64,000 nucleotides of DNA from positions 142,873-206,872 of the forward strand of contig JAGNJW010000006.1 in NCBI GenBank assembly GCA_018000455.1, read 5' to 3'. The notes under the pieces were generated by a model, which saw only the letters and a program-made list of their open reading frames with translations, made no database searches and was not told where the DNA came from. How positions within the stretch are numbered: the stretch's first letter is position 1; each line of letters begins with the position of its first letter. Below, piece by piece: positions 58,801-64,000 of the stretch. Origin of the DNA: Acidobacteriota bacterium (GTDB lineage Bacteria; Acidobacteriota; Vicinamibacteria; Vicinamibacterales; UBA2999). The position numbers were made by a program, and so were the translations under genes.

Positions 58801-60416
58801 CGATGAATCCATCGCCCGGCGGCACCTGCGCGGTCGTGAACGGTGAAGTGCACTGCACGTGGCCGGGCCAGACACTCATCGGCGTCGGACGCAGGGTCGA
58901 AATCTTGCTGCAGGTGAATCCAGCCGTGGCGCCTGGCACGCTCATCTGGGGCTGGTTCATGTCGATGACGAGCACCATCGACTGCAACCACGCCAACGAC
59001 GCGGTCGACAACTACGTCTTCGTCGGCGGCGGCGCCGCGCCGACGGTCGATCTGCAGCTGCGCGGTGCGATCGCCGATGCCGTGGGCACACTCGCGGCGA
59101 GCCGGGCCGTGCGTGTCGGCGAGATCGTGACGCTGCGTCTGGCGATTACGAACCACGGTGGCGTCGATGGCGGCGGCGAGTACGCCCTCATCCTCAGCGA
59201 GGCGGGCGCCGTCACCGTCATCGATGCGACGACGACCCACGGCAACTTCGGCGTATCGGGGCCGGCATCTGGCGTGTGGATGACCGGCGCCATTGCGCCC
59301 GGCGCGACCGCCTTCGCCGACATCCGCGTGACGCCGAAGACCACCGCGGCGGTCAAGCTGCTGGTCATGCGCACGCTCGGCGCCCCGATCGATCCCGACG
59401 CGACCAACGACTCGCTCGAGCTCGAGATTGACGGTGTGGGCGCGGCGCCGGTGAGCGGTCGCTGGGTGGCGGCGGGAAATGTGGATGGGGCCGCAGGCGG
59501 CGAGATCCTGACCGGCACCGGCGAGGGGGAGCGGCCGCAGGTGCGCGCCTTCACCGGCGCGGGCGTCGACACCGGCCTGCGTTTCAATGCCTTCGAGCCG
59601 GCCTTCCGAGGCGGCGTGCGCCTGGCCTCGTGCGACATCGACAACGACGGCATCGCCGAGATCGTCACCGGTCAGGGACCGGGCGGATCGGCCGTGAAGG
59701 TGTTCCGCGTCGTCGGGGGCGTGGTGGCCGAAGTCACCGGCTTCCTGCCCTTCGAAGCGGGATTCACCGGTGGCGTCTACGTGGCCTGCGCGGACCTCGA
59801 TGGCGACAACCGCGCCGATGTCGTCGTCGGCGCTGGCCCTGGACGTGCCCCCGACGTGCGCGTGTTCACGGTGTCGAGCGCCGGGACGACCCTGCAGGCT
59901 TCGTGGACCGCCTACGAGCACGCGTTCTCTGGCGGCGTGCGGGTCGCGACCGGCGCCTATGCCGGCGGCGTCGTGGCGCCGTTCCAGGTGCTGACCACGC
60001 CCGGCGCGGGACGTCCGGTGGATCTGCGGTTGTGGGCGGTGGGCACGGGTTCGGCCGTGGCAGTGGCCAGTGCGACCGTGCTGCCGGCCGACTACACCGG
60101 AGGTGCGCTGGCAGCGGCCGGTGACATCGACGGCGATGGTGGCCTCGATATCGCCATCGCGCCCGATGGCGGCGCGCCGAGCCTGCTCAGGGTGTTCTCG
60201 CTCACGTCGCTCCAGTGGATCATCGATGCGCTGCCGGGAACTGCCGGCTTCAGAGGCGGCATGCGGCTCGCCATCGGCGGGCTCACGGGTGGCCCCGGAC
60301 GTGCCGAGCTCATCACCGGCCAGGGGCCCGGCGGGCTGCCAGACGTGCGGGTCTTCCAGCACGGCCACAGCGGCGGTCTCGAGCGCGTGCGGCTGCGGTC
60401 GCTCGAAGTGCCATAG
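49803..60416 (+). CDS. Giant secreted repeat protein (DUF11 / SdrD-like / FG-GAP)
   Basis: 3,537 residues. The signal peptide starts at ATG 49803 (WFLRAAFVAAFLTSFSSAAQ). Residues ~40-950 are beta-rich fimbrial, isopeptide-like modules. Residues ~955-1275 and ~1276-1598 are two tandem copies of a ~320-residue unit. An SdrD B-like domain (about 1600-1710, LSGRVYEDANNDGVY, VRETQPLAYADGLDSAG) follows. Then come 11 DUF11 domains (about 1714-3076), each opening like ADLQVVKTDSPDPV and containing NNGP and DxLPAG. The C-terminus (about 3220-3537) is an FG-GAP propeller with Ca2+-type loops (DIDNDGIAEIV, DLDGDNRADVV). No LPXTG, PEP-CTERM or type IX sorting tail is seen. It is probably an adhesin or surface fibre; how it is anchored is unclear. 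Confidence 0.88.
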   Translation: MSNPSTRWFLRAAFVAAFLTSFSSAAQAQPVPTVTATPLASPLIGEPLVFPVTFANTGSATGFGPFVDLVLPATGADGAGAAIDDGITFVSATYLGAPVTATVLVFDALGNATHPYARTAANVPVVVSGGTPGDQLVVLQLPFGSFTTTQPTATLQVTTTLSTLADANVALNIRARGGFRYGADALDNPPADPSILGAFTPNQPVTPSILRLTKTYIGPEDETATGPNFPRQYRIDVDIATGQTLTNVDLTDLLPNNQQFLAVVSTLVNGGAVATTAVATPSTTTPGGTLTRRFASVTGTAGTQDASLIFSYFVPRLNAAASPVINASTGDDATSVNDAQAQGAWTPLDARDGPTTVVSDVTVNDHTLTAKSIAIQKSVAIAVDTGGAGPTPGDTLEYTLSIQVSDFFAMQDLVLTDVISDGQRRDPAFVPTLAVAEHSGGSLAAAAMNAGNFAFVVATGTTGETTATFQIGPEQVLRGLDARLLGGCVPAGGTGGPPPDCTTFNGGATTVTVVYRTVIQDSFTDTFPSGDASVDHGDTLSNAVTALADLLAVADAVTPTGSNEADTSGAGVAILTGTLTKTIYAINGNTSYGAPQLGPGDTVTYRLRYTLPSSDLEPVTITDYLPLPVLFATEVAGPFNATVNVAAPAAGTAKFGPGDTFFALSGSVPTMASDAAGNSVRFTYPAFDDPTNTPTTIDILFTVTASAQPFADGLFLTNQARVEEGTTNAGASIVDAIVQIQLNEPNVRVTKGVVTSSNTADVYAPVTVGPVSFSAPGLPGYRGAGAITSNGLAATPINSNVSLLDAGDVVTFAIVLENTGSGPEGAFDVTFHDTLPAGFVVPANLAALNLSVTNGAGAALPFTDLGGGPFAGGGLFGAGLRLNDPGAAQGALTTYGATSGTNIAIVTYDLALATAVGANQTLTNTATLTNFAGVEGGPDFTTVDRLDTAAVATASPTITKTITATNQAHTAGNNVAIGERVSYQVTLRIPEGTTPSAVLTDVLDAGLALVSLDSLTPSSPAVTAASGTFGTVLTAATIGPEPVGSPTAINQGRRISLNFGTLTNTDTDNATAETVTLAYTVVVLNAPGNNRGQLRNNAATLAYTGGSVAASAPNVTLLEPTLQIVKTALPTGGDAGDPVTFTVTLSHGAGSNTTAFDVSLVDILPAGLTFVSASQTSGTAPTTISTAGSLAATWDTYPTGSTSTFQILATINSGLASGTVLTNTASATYTSLPGTVTTAQSPYNTLSTERTGNPADPGGAENDYLASGSAAVTVSNAAVTKVVVSTNQPHTTGTAVAVGEILTYSVTVSVPEAVSNGVTLVDTLDAGLAFVGFDSLVVSNPAAVTTNASGGFAGVLSNAVVSNPGGANPVTAGSRVTFNFGTVTNTDTNSTIAETITLTYRAIVLNTPANVRGQARNNSAAWTAGGSTVTASAPDVTIVEPTLAVTKTAAPITGDANDTVTFTIVVAHGGASNSDAFDVVLSDPVPAGITVTSGPTSTGGLAPASLTISAGTVTGTWPSFPFGATSTITVTGTLDPSIAPGTVTTNTATATWTGLPGLVGATLSPYNAFGVERTGNPGDVGAAANTYTASDPASVTLNSNTLSGRVYEDANNDGVYTVGELPIGGVIITLTGTDHLGDAVNRTAVTLPDGTYQFTGLRPGTYTVRETQPLAYADGLDSAGSQGGTVGNDVVSAIDIPLGGPTTAIDYNFGERPTADLQVVKTDSPDPVVPGTTLTYTLVVSNNGPSVAANVVVRDPLPTGTAFASLTAPGLACTPPAVGASGDLVCTVATLAVGATTTVTLTVQVSPTLLDGAVITNAAAVRSDTPDLVPANNTDIEPTTVAAATSVDLSITKADAADPVALGSNVVYTLTVRNNGPANTTGVTVTDTLPAGVTLVSALPSQGAACTGTATVSCDLGALAFGAQATVTVTVSPSTPGVIVNTASVTGAEPDPAPGNNTASEPTTIGNPSDADLAVTKIDSPDPVVVDGLVAYTIVVENRGPAAASAVLVTDAVPVSTVFESLGVPAGWVCTTPAVGATGMVSCSVATLASGASATFDLRVRLVGGTPPGTTLSNTVSVSSATPDPDPANNTDTEPTLVAGPGAADVAIVKTDAPDPQAAGAPVSYSFAITNHGPATATNVTVSDPLPAGTALVAASPGCSVAAGVLTCTVGTLAPGASTAVGITISTPPVPGMLTNVATVSATESDPVPANNSEPEDTTLVQRADVRIAKAGPATATPGSTLVYSLTITNDGPSVADNVTVTDPTPAGLTFVSTSGACTTTFPCLLGTMLPAESRVITVTFQVPAAYTAPDPIVNVASVSTTTAGDNPANNSASVSTPLAFAGDVAVAKTASTLSPGVGANFDYLITVTNLGPSNVTNVVITESLPVGVTYQTHVASLGSYVPGTALWTIPALAAGGGSATLTLTVRADLAGPLPNTATRTSSDQPDPNPLNDLATVTPVALNLTDVSIVKTGPATVLANGSVVYTLTVTNNGPAVALGVSVADPTPANLTFVSTSGACTTAFPCALGTMTVGEVRIITATYTAGVVANGTVVTNTATVSSTTPDSNPANNTSSVDTTIDTRADVGVTKAVTPAQVPAGQPVTYTVMATNNGPNPATGVVVTDQLPAGVSYQASTASQGVYDQVTGRWTIGALAVGQTVTLTITAIVDLPGPIANLAVRTGMNEPDTDPSNDSAVAVVNSTPYTDIGVSKTASTLTPAVGAPVTFTITATNRGPFAAPAVAIDDVLPAGLVFVSATPSAGVFVPATGRWTIGPMAVGASSTLSLVATVAQAGTLVNRAVVSGVGLTDPNPVNDQDSVVLNPTLATNLRVTKTALRPIVGIFEFAEFLVTITNDGPSPATGVVVTDELPAGLSFVSARTSQGDYVAATGVWTVGALAASQTATLQLTAIVNQAGTIVNTARLTASVEPDPDPSDNVDSAPIVTPLPSAAQCSDVEVTQQFSPMVLPGGQLRYVFTATNRGPGYAGDVMISGLVPAGTSITAMNPSPGGTCAVVNGEVHCTWPGQTLIGVGRRVEILLQVNPAVAPGTLIWGWFMSMTSTIDCNHANDAVDNYVFVGGGAAPTVDLQLRGAIADAVGTLAASRAVRVGEIVTLRLAITNHGGVDGGGEYALILSEAGAVTVIDATTTHGNFGVSGPASGVWMTGAIAPGATAFADIRVTPKTTAAVKLLVMRTLGAPIDPDATNDSLELEIDGVGAAPVSGRWVAAGNVDGAAGGEILTGTGEGERPQVRAFTGAGVDTGLRFNAFEPAFRGGVRLASCDIDNDGIAEIVTGQGPGGSAVKVFRVVGGVVAEVTGFLPFEAGFTGGVYVACADLDGDNRADVVVGAGPGRAPDVRVFTVSSAGTTLQASWTAYEHAFSGGVRVATGAYAGGVVAPFQVLTTPGAGRPVDLRLWAVGTGSAVAVASATVLPADYTGGALAAAGDIDGDGGLDIAIAPDGGAPSLLRVFSLTSLQWIIDALPGTAGFRGGMRLAIGGLTGGPGRAELITGQGPGGLPDVRVFQHGHSGGLERVRLRSLEVP
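52668..54590 (+). repeat. Two tandem ~960-nt units inside the giant gene
   Basis: Unit 1 (~52668-53628) opens TITKTITATNQAHTAGN and unit 2 (~53629-54590) opens AVTKVVVSTNQPHTTG. Both continue through LTDVLDAGLALV or LVDTLDAGLAFV, NFGTLTNTDTDN or NFGTVTNTDTNS, and a second half opening LQIVKTALPTGGDAGD or LAVTKTAAPITGDAND. They are diverged at base level, so this is an old protein-level duplication. Confidence 0.75.
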
Positions 60417-60433
60417 CGCCGTCCTGGCGGGGC

Positions 60434-60455
60434 GCCACGGCGGGCCAGCCGTGGC
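60434..60455. terminator. Hairpin after the giant gene
   Basis: GCCACGGC (60434-60441) pairs perfectly with GCCGTGGC (60448-60455) over a 6-nt loop, 17 nt after the stop. A TTTA follows about 13 nt later; there is no true T-tract. Confidence 0.5.
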
Positions 60456-60481
60456 CATCACGGCACGCTTTACGACCGGTG

Positions 60482-60487
60482 TAGAGT
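60482..60487 (+). promoter_or_regulatory. -10-like element (TAGAGT) before the serine hydrolase
   Basis: TAGAGT lies 39 nt before the ATG at 60527; a GGGGGAGA ribosome-site-like run lies between. Confidence 0.4.
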
Positions 60488-60526
60488 AGTCGGCGGCTGC
60501 GGCTTTCGCGGCGGGGGAGACTGCTC

Positions 60527-61729
60527 ATGAAACTCGGCTTGTCGCTCGTGGCGTGCACCGTCCTGGCCGGCGCGTCGTTCGTGGCCCTGCATCACGGTCC
60601 TGTCGCGCCGGTCGCGGTGCTGGCGGCCGAACAGGCCGCGGCGACGGCGGTCTACTATCCGCCGGCCGGCAGCTGGGCGAAGAAGCCGGCCAGCGAGCTC
60701 GGGATGGATCAGGCGGCGCTCGAGGCCGCCGTGCAGTTCGCCCAGACGCGTGAGTCGACGCGCGCCGTCGACTTCTCGGATCAGGAACGCATCTTCGGGA
60801 CGATGCTCGGGTCGGTGCCGAACATCCGGGCCAAGACCAACGGCCTGGTCGTCTACAAGGGTTACGTCGTGGCCGAGTTCGGCGACACCACGTGGGCCGA
60901 TCCCACCTACTCCGTCGCCAAGAGCATGCTCTCGACCGTGGCCGGCCTGGCCATGCGCGACGGAAAGATCGCGAACCTCGACGAGCCCGTCGGCCGCCTC
61001 GTGAAGGACGGCGGCTACGACTCGCCGCGCAACGCGCTCGTGACCTGGAAGATGCACCTGCAGCAGGAGACCGAGTGGGAAGGCACGATGTTCGGCAAGA
61101 AGGACGACTTCGTGGGCAAGGAGGCCTTCGGCGAGGGCGAGCGCAAGCCGCGCGAGTTGAAGCGGCCCGGCACCTACTACGAGTACAACGACGTGCGCAT
61201 CAACCGGCTCGGCCTGTCGCTGCTGCGCGTCTTCAACCAGTCGGTGCCCGACGTCTTCCGCACCGAGGTGATGGACGTGATTGGCGCGTCGAACACCTGG
61301 CGCTGGATTCCGTACCACAACAGCTTCGTCGACCTCGGCGGCAAGAAAGTGGCGTCGGTGAGCGGCGGCACCAGGTGGGGCGGCGGCGTGTGGATCAACG
61401 CCGAAGACATGGCGCGCTTCGGCTATCTGTGGCTGCGCAGCGGCAAGTGGGGCGAGCGGCAGATCGTGCCGCCGGCCTACGCGAAGGCGGCCGTGTCGCC
61501 GAGTCAGCACGGACCCGACTACGGCTACCTGTGGTGGCTGAACACGCAGGGGAAGAACTACCCGGGCCTGCCGACCACGGCCTACGGCGCCCGCGGCGCC
61601 GGCAGCAACACCATCACCATCCTGCCGGAACAAGACCTGGTGGTTGTCTGGCGCTGGCACGCCGGCAACGAAGCGGAGTTCGTGAAGCGCATCGTGGCGG
61701 CGATCAAGCCGACGTCGATGATCCGGTAG
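60527..61729 (+). CDS. Exported serine hydrolase, class C beta-lactamase-related family
   Basis: 400 residues. The hydrophobic leader (LGLSLVACTVLAGASFVAL) suggests export. The Beta-lactamase-family fold has the nucleophile S129 and K132 (YSVAKSML), the Tyr-x-Asn-type motif as YND in YYEYNDVRINRLG, and the C-terminal strand GAGSNTITILPEQDLVVVWR. Members include D-aminopeptidases, esterases and D,D-peptidases; the substrate cannot be assigned. It is flanked by its own -10 element and a strong downstream hairpin, so it is probably monocistronic. Confidence 0.85.
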   Translation: MKLGLSLVACTVLAGASFVALHHGPVAPVAVLAAEQAAATAVYYPPAGSWAKKPASELGMDQAALEAAVQFAQTRESTRAVDFSDQERIFGTMLGSVPNIRAKTNGLVVYKGYVVAEFGDTTWADPTYSVAKSMLSTVAGLAMRDGKIANLDEPVGRLVKDGGYDSPRNALVTWKMHLQQETEWEGTMFGKKDDFVGKEAFGEGERKPRELKRPGTYYEYNDVRINRLGLSLLRVFNQSVPDVFRTEVMDVIGASNTWRWIPYHNSFVDLGGKKVASVSGGTRWGGGVWINAEDMARFGYLWLRSGKWGERQIVPPAYAKAAVSPSQHGPDYGYLWWLNTQGKNYPGLPTTAYGARGAGSNTITILPEQDLVVVWRWHAGNEAEFVKRIVAAIKPTSMIR

Positions 61730-61751
61730 GGCTGACGGCCTGGAGGCGAAA

Positions 61752-61775
61752 CCGACGGGGCGGGAGCCCCGTCGG
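61752..61775. terminator. Perfect 10-bp hairpin after the serine hydrolase
   Basis: CCGACGGGGC (61752-61761) and GCCCCGTCGG (61766-61775) pair perfectly around a GGGA tetraloop, 22 nt after the stop codon. No T-tract follows. It may serve both strands, since a minus-strand gene remnant ends just beyond. Confidence 0.6.
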
Positions 61776-61782
61776 GGAGAGC

Positions 61783-61845
61783 TAGCGGGCGACGGTCCAG
61801 ACGACCTTGGTGCTGGGGGCACTCACCGCAGCGCGGGCCGAGACG
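61783..61845 (-). pseudogene. Possible C-terminal remnant of a minus-strand gene
   Basis: The minus strand reads VSARAAVSAPSTKVVWTVAR followed by TAG at 61783-61785, which looks like a protein end, but no gene body is found upstream in frame. The stretch 61850-62064 otherwise holds nothing I recognise. Confidence 0.25.
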
Positions 61846-62064
61846 TGCTTTGAAGCAGGCATCCTCGAGTCTCCAGGTTGGGCGTCGTCGTACTGGCCCG
61901 CCAGATAGCAAGCCTCGTGCCGTCTCGAATCTGCGCGGTATTTCGCCCCGGTTTACGCGCTCTGCCCCGCCCGGCCATCCGTCGCTGACGGAAATTACAC
62001 GGGCTCGTGGCATCGATTGCTACATCGATCGGGCCCGAGATGGTTCAGACGGGCTGACCAGGGG

Positions 62065-62413
62065 TCAGCACGACAGACACCTGTGGTTGTCCTTGGCGTC
62101 GAGGCCCTCGAGGTAGGCGATGAGCTCCGGCCAGGGCTGCACGCGCTGTACCGGTCCGTTGGCCATGTCGATGGTGGTCTGGCCTTCGCGGTTCACGGCC
62201 AGCAGGTCGGCCCCCTTCGAGACGAGGTAATTGATCATCGCGAGGTCGCCGAGCGCCAGGCGGCTCACCTGCGAGGCCGCGCGCAGGTAGCCGTCGAGCA
62301 GCGCCGGCGAAAAACGCCTGCGCCTCGGCGATGTTGTCGAAGCCGTGCGCCTGGGTGTCGACCGGCAGATACGGCGTGACGTCGATCTCGAGATCGAGCA
62401 GGTCCCGTCCGTT
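62065..62413 (-). pseudogene. Chimeric remnant: DUF1587 (planctomycete-type cytochrome domain) fragment joined to an ankyrin-repeat C-terminus
   Basis: From 62413 the minus strand reads NGRDLLDLEIDVTPYLP and HGFDNIAEAQA, the start of a DUF1587/DUF1592 protein. An extra base in a run of five (forward A at 62310-62314) shifts the frame. The next frame then continues with FSPALLDGYLRAASQVSRLA. At about 62265 it passes without a break into an ankyrin C-terminus (LAMINYLVSKGADLLAVNRE, ending KDNHRCLSC, stop at 62065). In this bacterial group DUF1592 and ankyrin genes are often neighbours, so an internal deletion fusing the two is the simplest reading. There is no start codon context, so it is non-functional. 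Confidence 0.75.
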
Positions 62414-62556
62414 TCAGGCACAGCTGGGCTTCAGGCGGACGTTCTGATCCGCGCTGCGGGCAGGGCGAGGGGTTCCCCGGCGCGATGGCGCTAACCCTCT
62501 CAGACGCGCAGTCTGGCCGAATCCCTCGTCCGGCGCGTCCACGGAAGGGAGGCGCC

Positions 62557-63558
62557 GTGTCGAGTGCCGTCGTTGTTGATTCGCCACCCCGTGCCGGTTT
62601 CGCCGGCCCCCGGTTCCACGTCGGCTCGCCAGCCAGCGGGCCGGTAACAGCGGCGCCGTCGTCGCGGGTCCGCCTCACTCGTCGAGCCGTCAGAAGCGAG
62701 CCTTCCCGCCACGTTGCCGCAGCCCCTCACGCCTCGCAACGGGAAGCGGTCACCACGTGTCGACAGCTGCTGGCCGACCAGCACGGCGCGGTCGTGGACG
62801 CGGTCCGCTTCGTGTCGGCGCGACACCGCCTGTCGCGCGACATGGCGGATGAGCTGCGTGGACGCGTGATGCTGCACCTCGCCTCCAACGACTACTCCGT
62901 GCTACGGCAGTGGCGGCGCGAGTGCAGCCTGCACACCTATCTCGTGACCGTCATCACGCGTGTCTTCCTCGACTACCGCAACCAGGAATGGGGCAAGGCC
63001 AAACCGCCTGTCGTCGCCAAACGGCTTGGGCCGGTGGCGCTGATGCTCTGGCGGCTCACCCACCGCAAGCGCCTCAGCTTCGACGAGGCCGTCGAGACGC
63101 TGCATTCCGACCACGGGGTGACCGAGACGCGGGATGAGCTGTGGGCCATCTATTCCGGGCTGCCCGCCCCGTCTGGCCGCTATTTCGTGGATGTGAGCGA
63201 GCTGGCGCACACGGAGCAGCCGGGCGCCGAGGCCGACGCCCTCGTGCGTTCCGCCGAGCGTCGCAAGCTCGCCGGCCGTGTGGAGGGCGCGCTCGCCAGG
63301 GCGCTCACGGGGCTGTCCGCCGACGACCGCCTCATCGTCAAGCTGTTCTTCACCAACGGCATGACGCGGGCGCAGATCGCGCGGGTGCTCAGGCTCGACC
63401 AGCAGCGGCTCTATCCGCACTTCCTCGCCCTGATGAGCCGGCTGCACGACGCGCTCACCGCCCAGGCGATCACGGCCGACGACGTTCGCGGTATCCTTGG
63501 CGCGGTCGACCTGCCCGCGGGAGGCCCGGTACTCGAACAGTCGTGCCAAATGGGATGA
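62557..63558 (+). CDS. Sigma-70-like RNA polymerase sigma factor, divergent family
   Basis: 333 residues from the GTG at 62557, which has an excellent ribosome site (GGAAGGGAGG, about 4 nt away); an ATG at 62485 lacks one. After a disordered, Pro/Arg-rich N-terminus, region 2 spans about 95-165 (FVSARHRLSRDMADELRGRV, CSLHTYLVTVITRVFLDYRN). A 100-residue linker follows, then region 4 (LTGLSADDRLIVKLFFTNGM, then TRAQIARVLRLDQQRLYPHF, a helix-turn-helix). It is distinct from the Sigma70_ECF proteins at 1843 and 25593. A zinc-finger protein follows by 19 nt, like an anti-sigma pair. Confidence 0.8.
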   Translation: MSSAVVVDSPPRAGFAGPRFHVGSPASGPVTAAPSSRVRLTRRAVRSEPSRHVAAAPHASQREAVTTCRQLLADQHGAVVDAVRFVSARHRLSRDMADELRGRVMLHLASNDYSVLRQWRRECSLHTYLVTVITRVFLDYRNQEWGKAKPPVVAKRLGPVALMLWRLTHRKRLSFDEAVETLHSDHGVTETRDELWAIYSGLPAPSGRYFVDVSELAHTEQPGAEADALVRSAERRKLAGRVEGALARALTGLSADDRLIVKLFFTNGMTRAQIARVLRLDQQRLYPHFLALMSRLHDALTAQAITADDVRGILGAVDLPAGGPVLEQSCQMG

Positions 63559-63577
63559 GGCCGACCCGTCCCTCGAA

Positions 63578-63853
63578 GTGGAACGCACGCACTCCCCCGC
63601 GTGTGGTCCCACTCCCGAGAGAGTCTTGGACGAAGCCGAGAACATCGCCGCCGGCGCTCCTTCACTGACGTCGTGTTCGACGGACCTCGCCATCGCGTGC
63701 CTTGTCGAGGGCACGCTCCCCGCTCCCCTCGCCTCGTGCCTGCTGGCACATCTGGCCGACTGCGACGATTGCCGCGAGGTCGTGGCGACGGTGGTTGCCG
63801 CAGGCCAGGGACCGCCGCCCACGCCGGATGACCTCGCCGACCCGACGAAGTGA
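63578..63853 (+). CDS. Small zinc-finger (zf-HC2-like) putative anti-sigma protein
   Basis: 91 residues from the GTG at 63578, a start without a strong ribosome site; TTG at 63626 or 63497 are alternatives. The core LAHLADCDDCREVVATVVAA gives an HxxxCxxC zinc motif as in zf-HC2 anti-sigma domains. It follows the sigma gene by 19 nt. There is no membrane helix, so if it is an anti-sigma factor it is a soluble one. The gene ends only 10 nt before the TACACT box of the adjoining insertion sequence. Confidence 0.6.
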   Translation: MERTHSPACGPTPERVLDEAENIAAGAPSLTSCSTDLAIACLVEGTLPAPLASCLLAHLADCDDCREVVATVVAAGQGPPPTPDDLADPTK

Positions 63854-63862
63854 AATCGGTTC

Positions 63863-63868
63863 TACACT
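63863..63868 (+). promoter_or_regulatory. -10-like element (TACACT) upstream of the transposase
   Basis: TACACT lies 59 nt before the transposase ATG, just after the zinc-finger gene. Confidence 0.35.
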
Positions 63869-63882
63869 GTCCCGCTAGGAGT

Positions 63883-63903
63883 CTGCGCGGCAGAAACGCG
63901 CAG
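63883..63903. other. Hairpin in the transposase leader
   Basis: CTGCGCG (63883-63889) pairs with CGCGCAG (63897-63903) over a 7-nt loop, between the -10 element and the start codon. Such leader hairpins in insertion sequences can limit read-through translation; that role is inferred. Confidence 0.4.
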
Positions 63904-63927
63904 CGGCATTCGGGCGTATAAAGGAGC

Positions 63928-64000
63928 ATGCCGACGACCTTCCGTCCGTATGCTCCGGATCAGTCGCTCCTGTTCCCCGCCTCGCCACGCGACTGGTTGC
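63928..64000 (+). mobile_element. IS1182-type transposase, first 24 codons (cut by the window end)
   Basis: The ATG at 63928 follows a good ribosome site (AAGGAG) and encodes TFRPYAPDQSLLFPASPRDW, the conserved N-terminal opening of IS1182-type transposases (TFRPYxPDQxLLLPPSLREW). The left end of the element must lie between about 63854 and 63927, but its terminal inverted repeat cannot be defined without the right end. Confidence 0.85.

Noticed and set aside
49803..60416. DNA-level satellite or CRISPR-like array in the giant gene
   Set aside because: The periodicity is at protein level (DUF11 of about 120 residues); bases are diverged between units and there are no identical short repeats with spacers.
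62485..62556. ATG at 62485 as the start of the last sigma factor
   Set aside because: It has no ribosome site, whereas GTG at 62557 has GGAAGGGAGG directly before it; the extra residues have no family similarity.

Overview
The window is one continuous, very GC-rich bacterial chromosome segment carrying about 40 genes, most of them on the + strand. The gene families suggest an Acidobacteriota genome, most likely of the Vicinamibacteria type. The pointers are Sigma70_ECF-family sigma factors paired with TPR Ser/Thr kinases, a DUF1587-ankyrin gene remnant, secreted S15/M28/M14 peptidases, tandem SpoIIAA-like proteins and a giant DUF11 protein. This placement rests on gene content alone, because no rRNA or other phylogenetic marker is present. 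I saw no tRNA, rRNA, CRISPR array or replication origin.

Layout. 1-1.3 kb: 3' end of an RHS-repeat gene with an unrecognised C-terminal domain, followed by a decayed stretch. 1.8-4.9 kb: ECF sigma factor plus TPR Ser/Thr kinase. 5.0-6.9 kb: threonine ammonia-lyase (ilvA) with ridA, the enzyme and the remover of its reactive enamine/imine products. 7.0-12.2 kb: secreted S15 hydrolase, M28 peptidase and a membrane diguanylate cyclase. 12.2-17.7 kb: a membrane formate dehydrogenase-N operon whose catalytic subunit contains an in-frame UGA (selenocysteine) followed by a clear bacterial SECIS hairpin, then the iron-sulfur and cytochrome b subunits and fdhE. 17.8-19.3 kb: a cupin protein and two tandem SpoIIAA-like paralogs, the second broken by a 2-nt deletion. 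19.4-24.3 kb: an aconitase-family enzyme with the swivel domain at its N-terminus, then trkA-trkH (K+ uptake). 24.4-30.9 kb: a secreted NHL propeller protein, and a second sigma/kinase locus (minus-strand sigma, FN3/propeller exoprotein, kinase). 31-32.5 kb: a sodium symporter resembling choline transporters (minus strand).

32.6-42.6 kb: a respiratory cluster holding two unrelated succinate:quinone oxidoreductases. The first is of the actinobacterial Sdh1 type and the second is the cytochrome b558 type. Between them lie a TPR protein, an alkaline-phosphatase-superfamily exoenzyme and an aldehyde dehydrogenase that could supply succinate or 2-oxoglutarate. Immediately after the second complex, 42.68-42.84 kb is a compact non-coding block of nested palindromes closed by a 12-bp perfect inverted repeat; it may be a structured RNA or a small mobile element.

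42.9-61.7 kb: exported proteins, namely a GH88/105-like glycosidase fused to a carboxypeptidase-like domain, a class A beta-lactamase-like protein, a parvulin lipoprotein, an M14 carboxypeptidase, a 3,537-residue DUF11/SdrD-like/FG-GAP surface protein and a serine hydrolase. 61.7-62.5 kb is a gene graveyard. 62.6-63.9 kb holds another sigma factor with a small zinc-finger putative anti-sigma protein. The window ends in the first 24 codons of an IS1182-type transposase.

A recurrent feature is a TAnnnT hexamer only 6-25 nt before many start codons, which would give very short or absent 5' leaders. Several intergenic hairpins are long and GC-rich but lack a T-tract.
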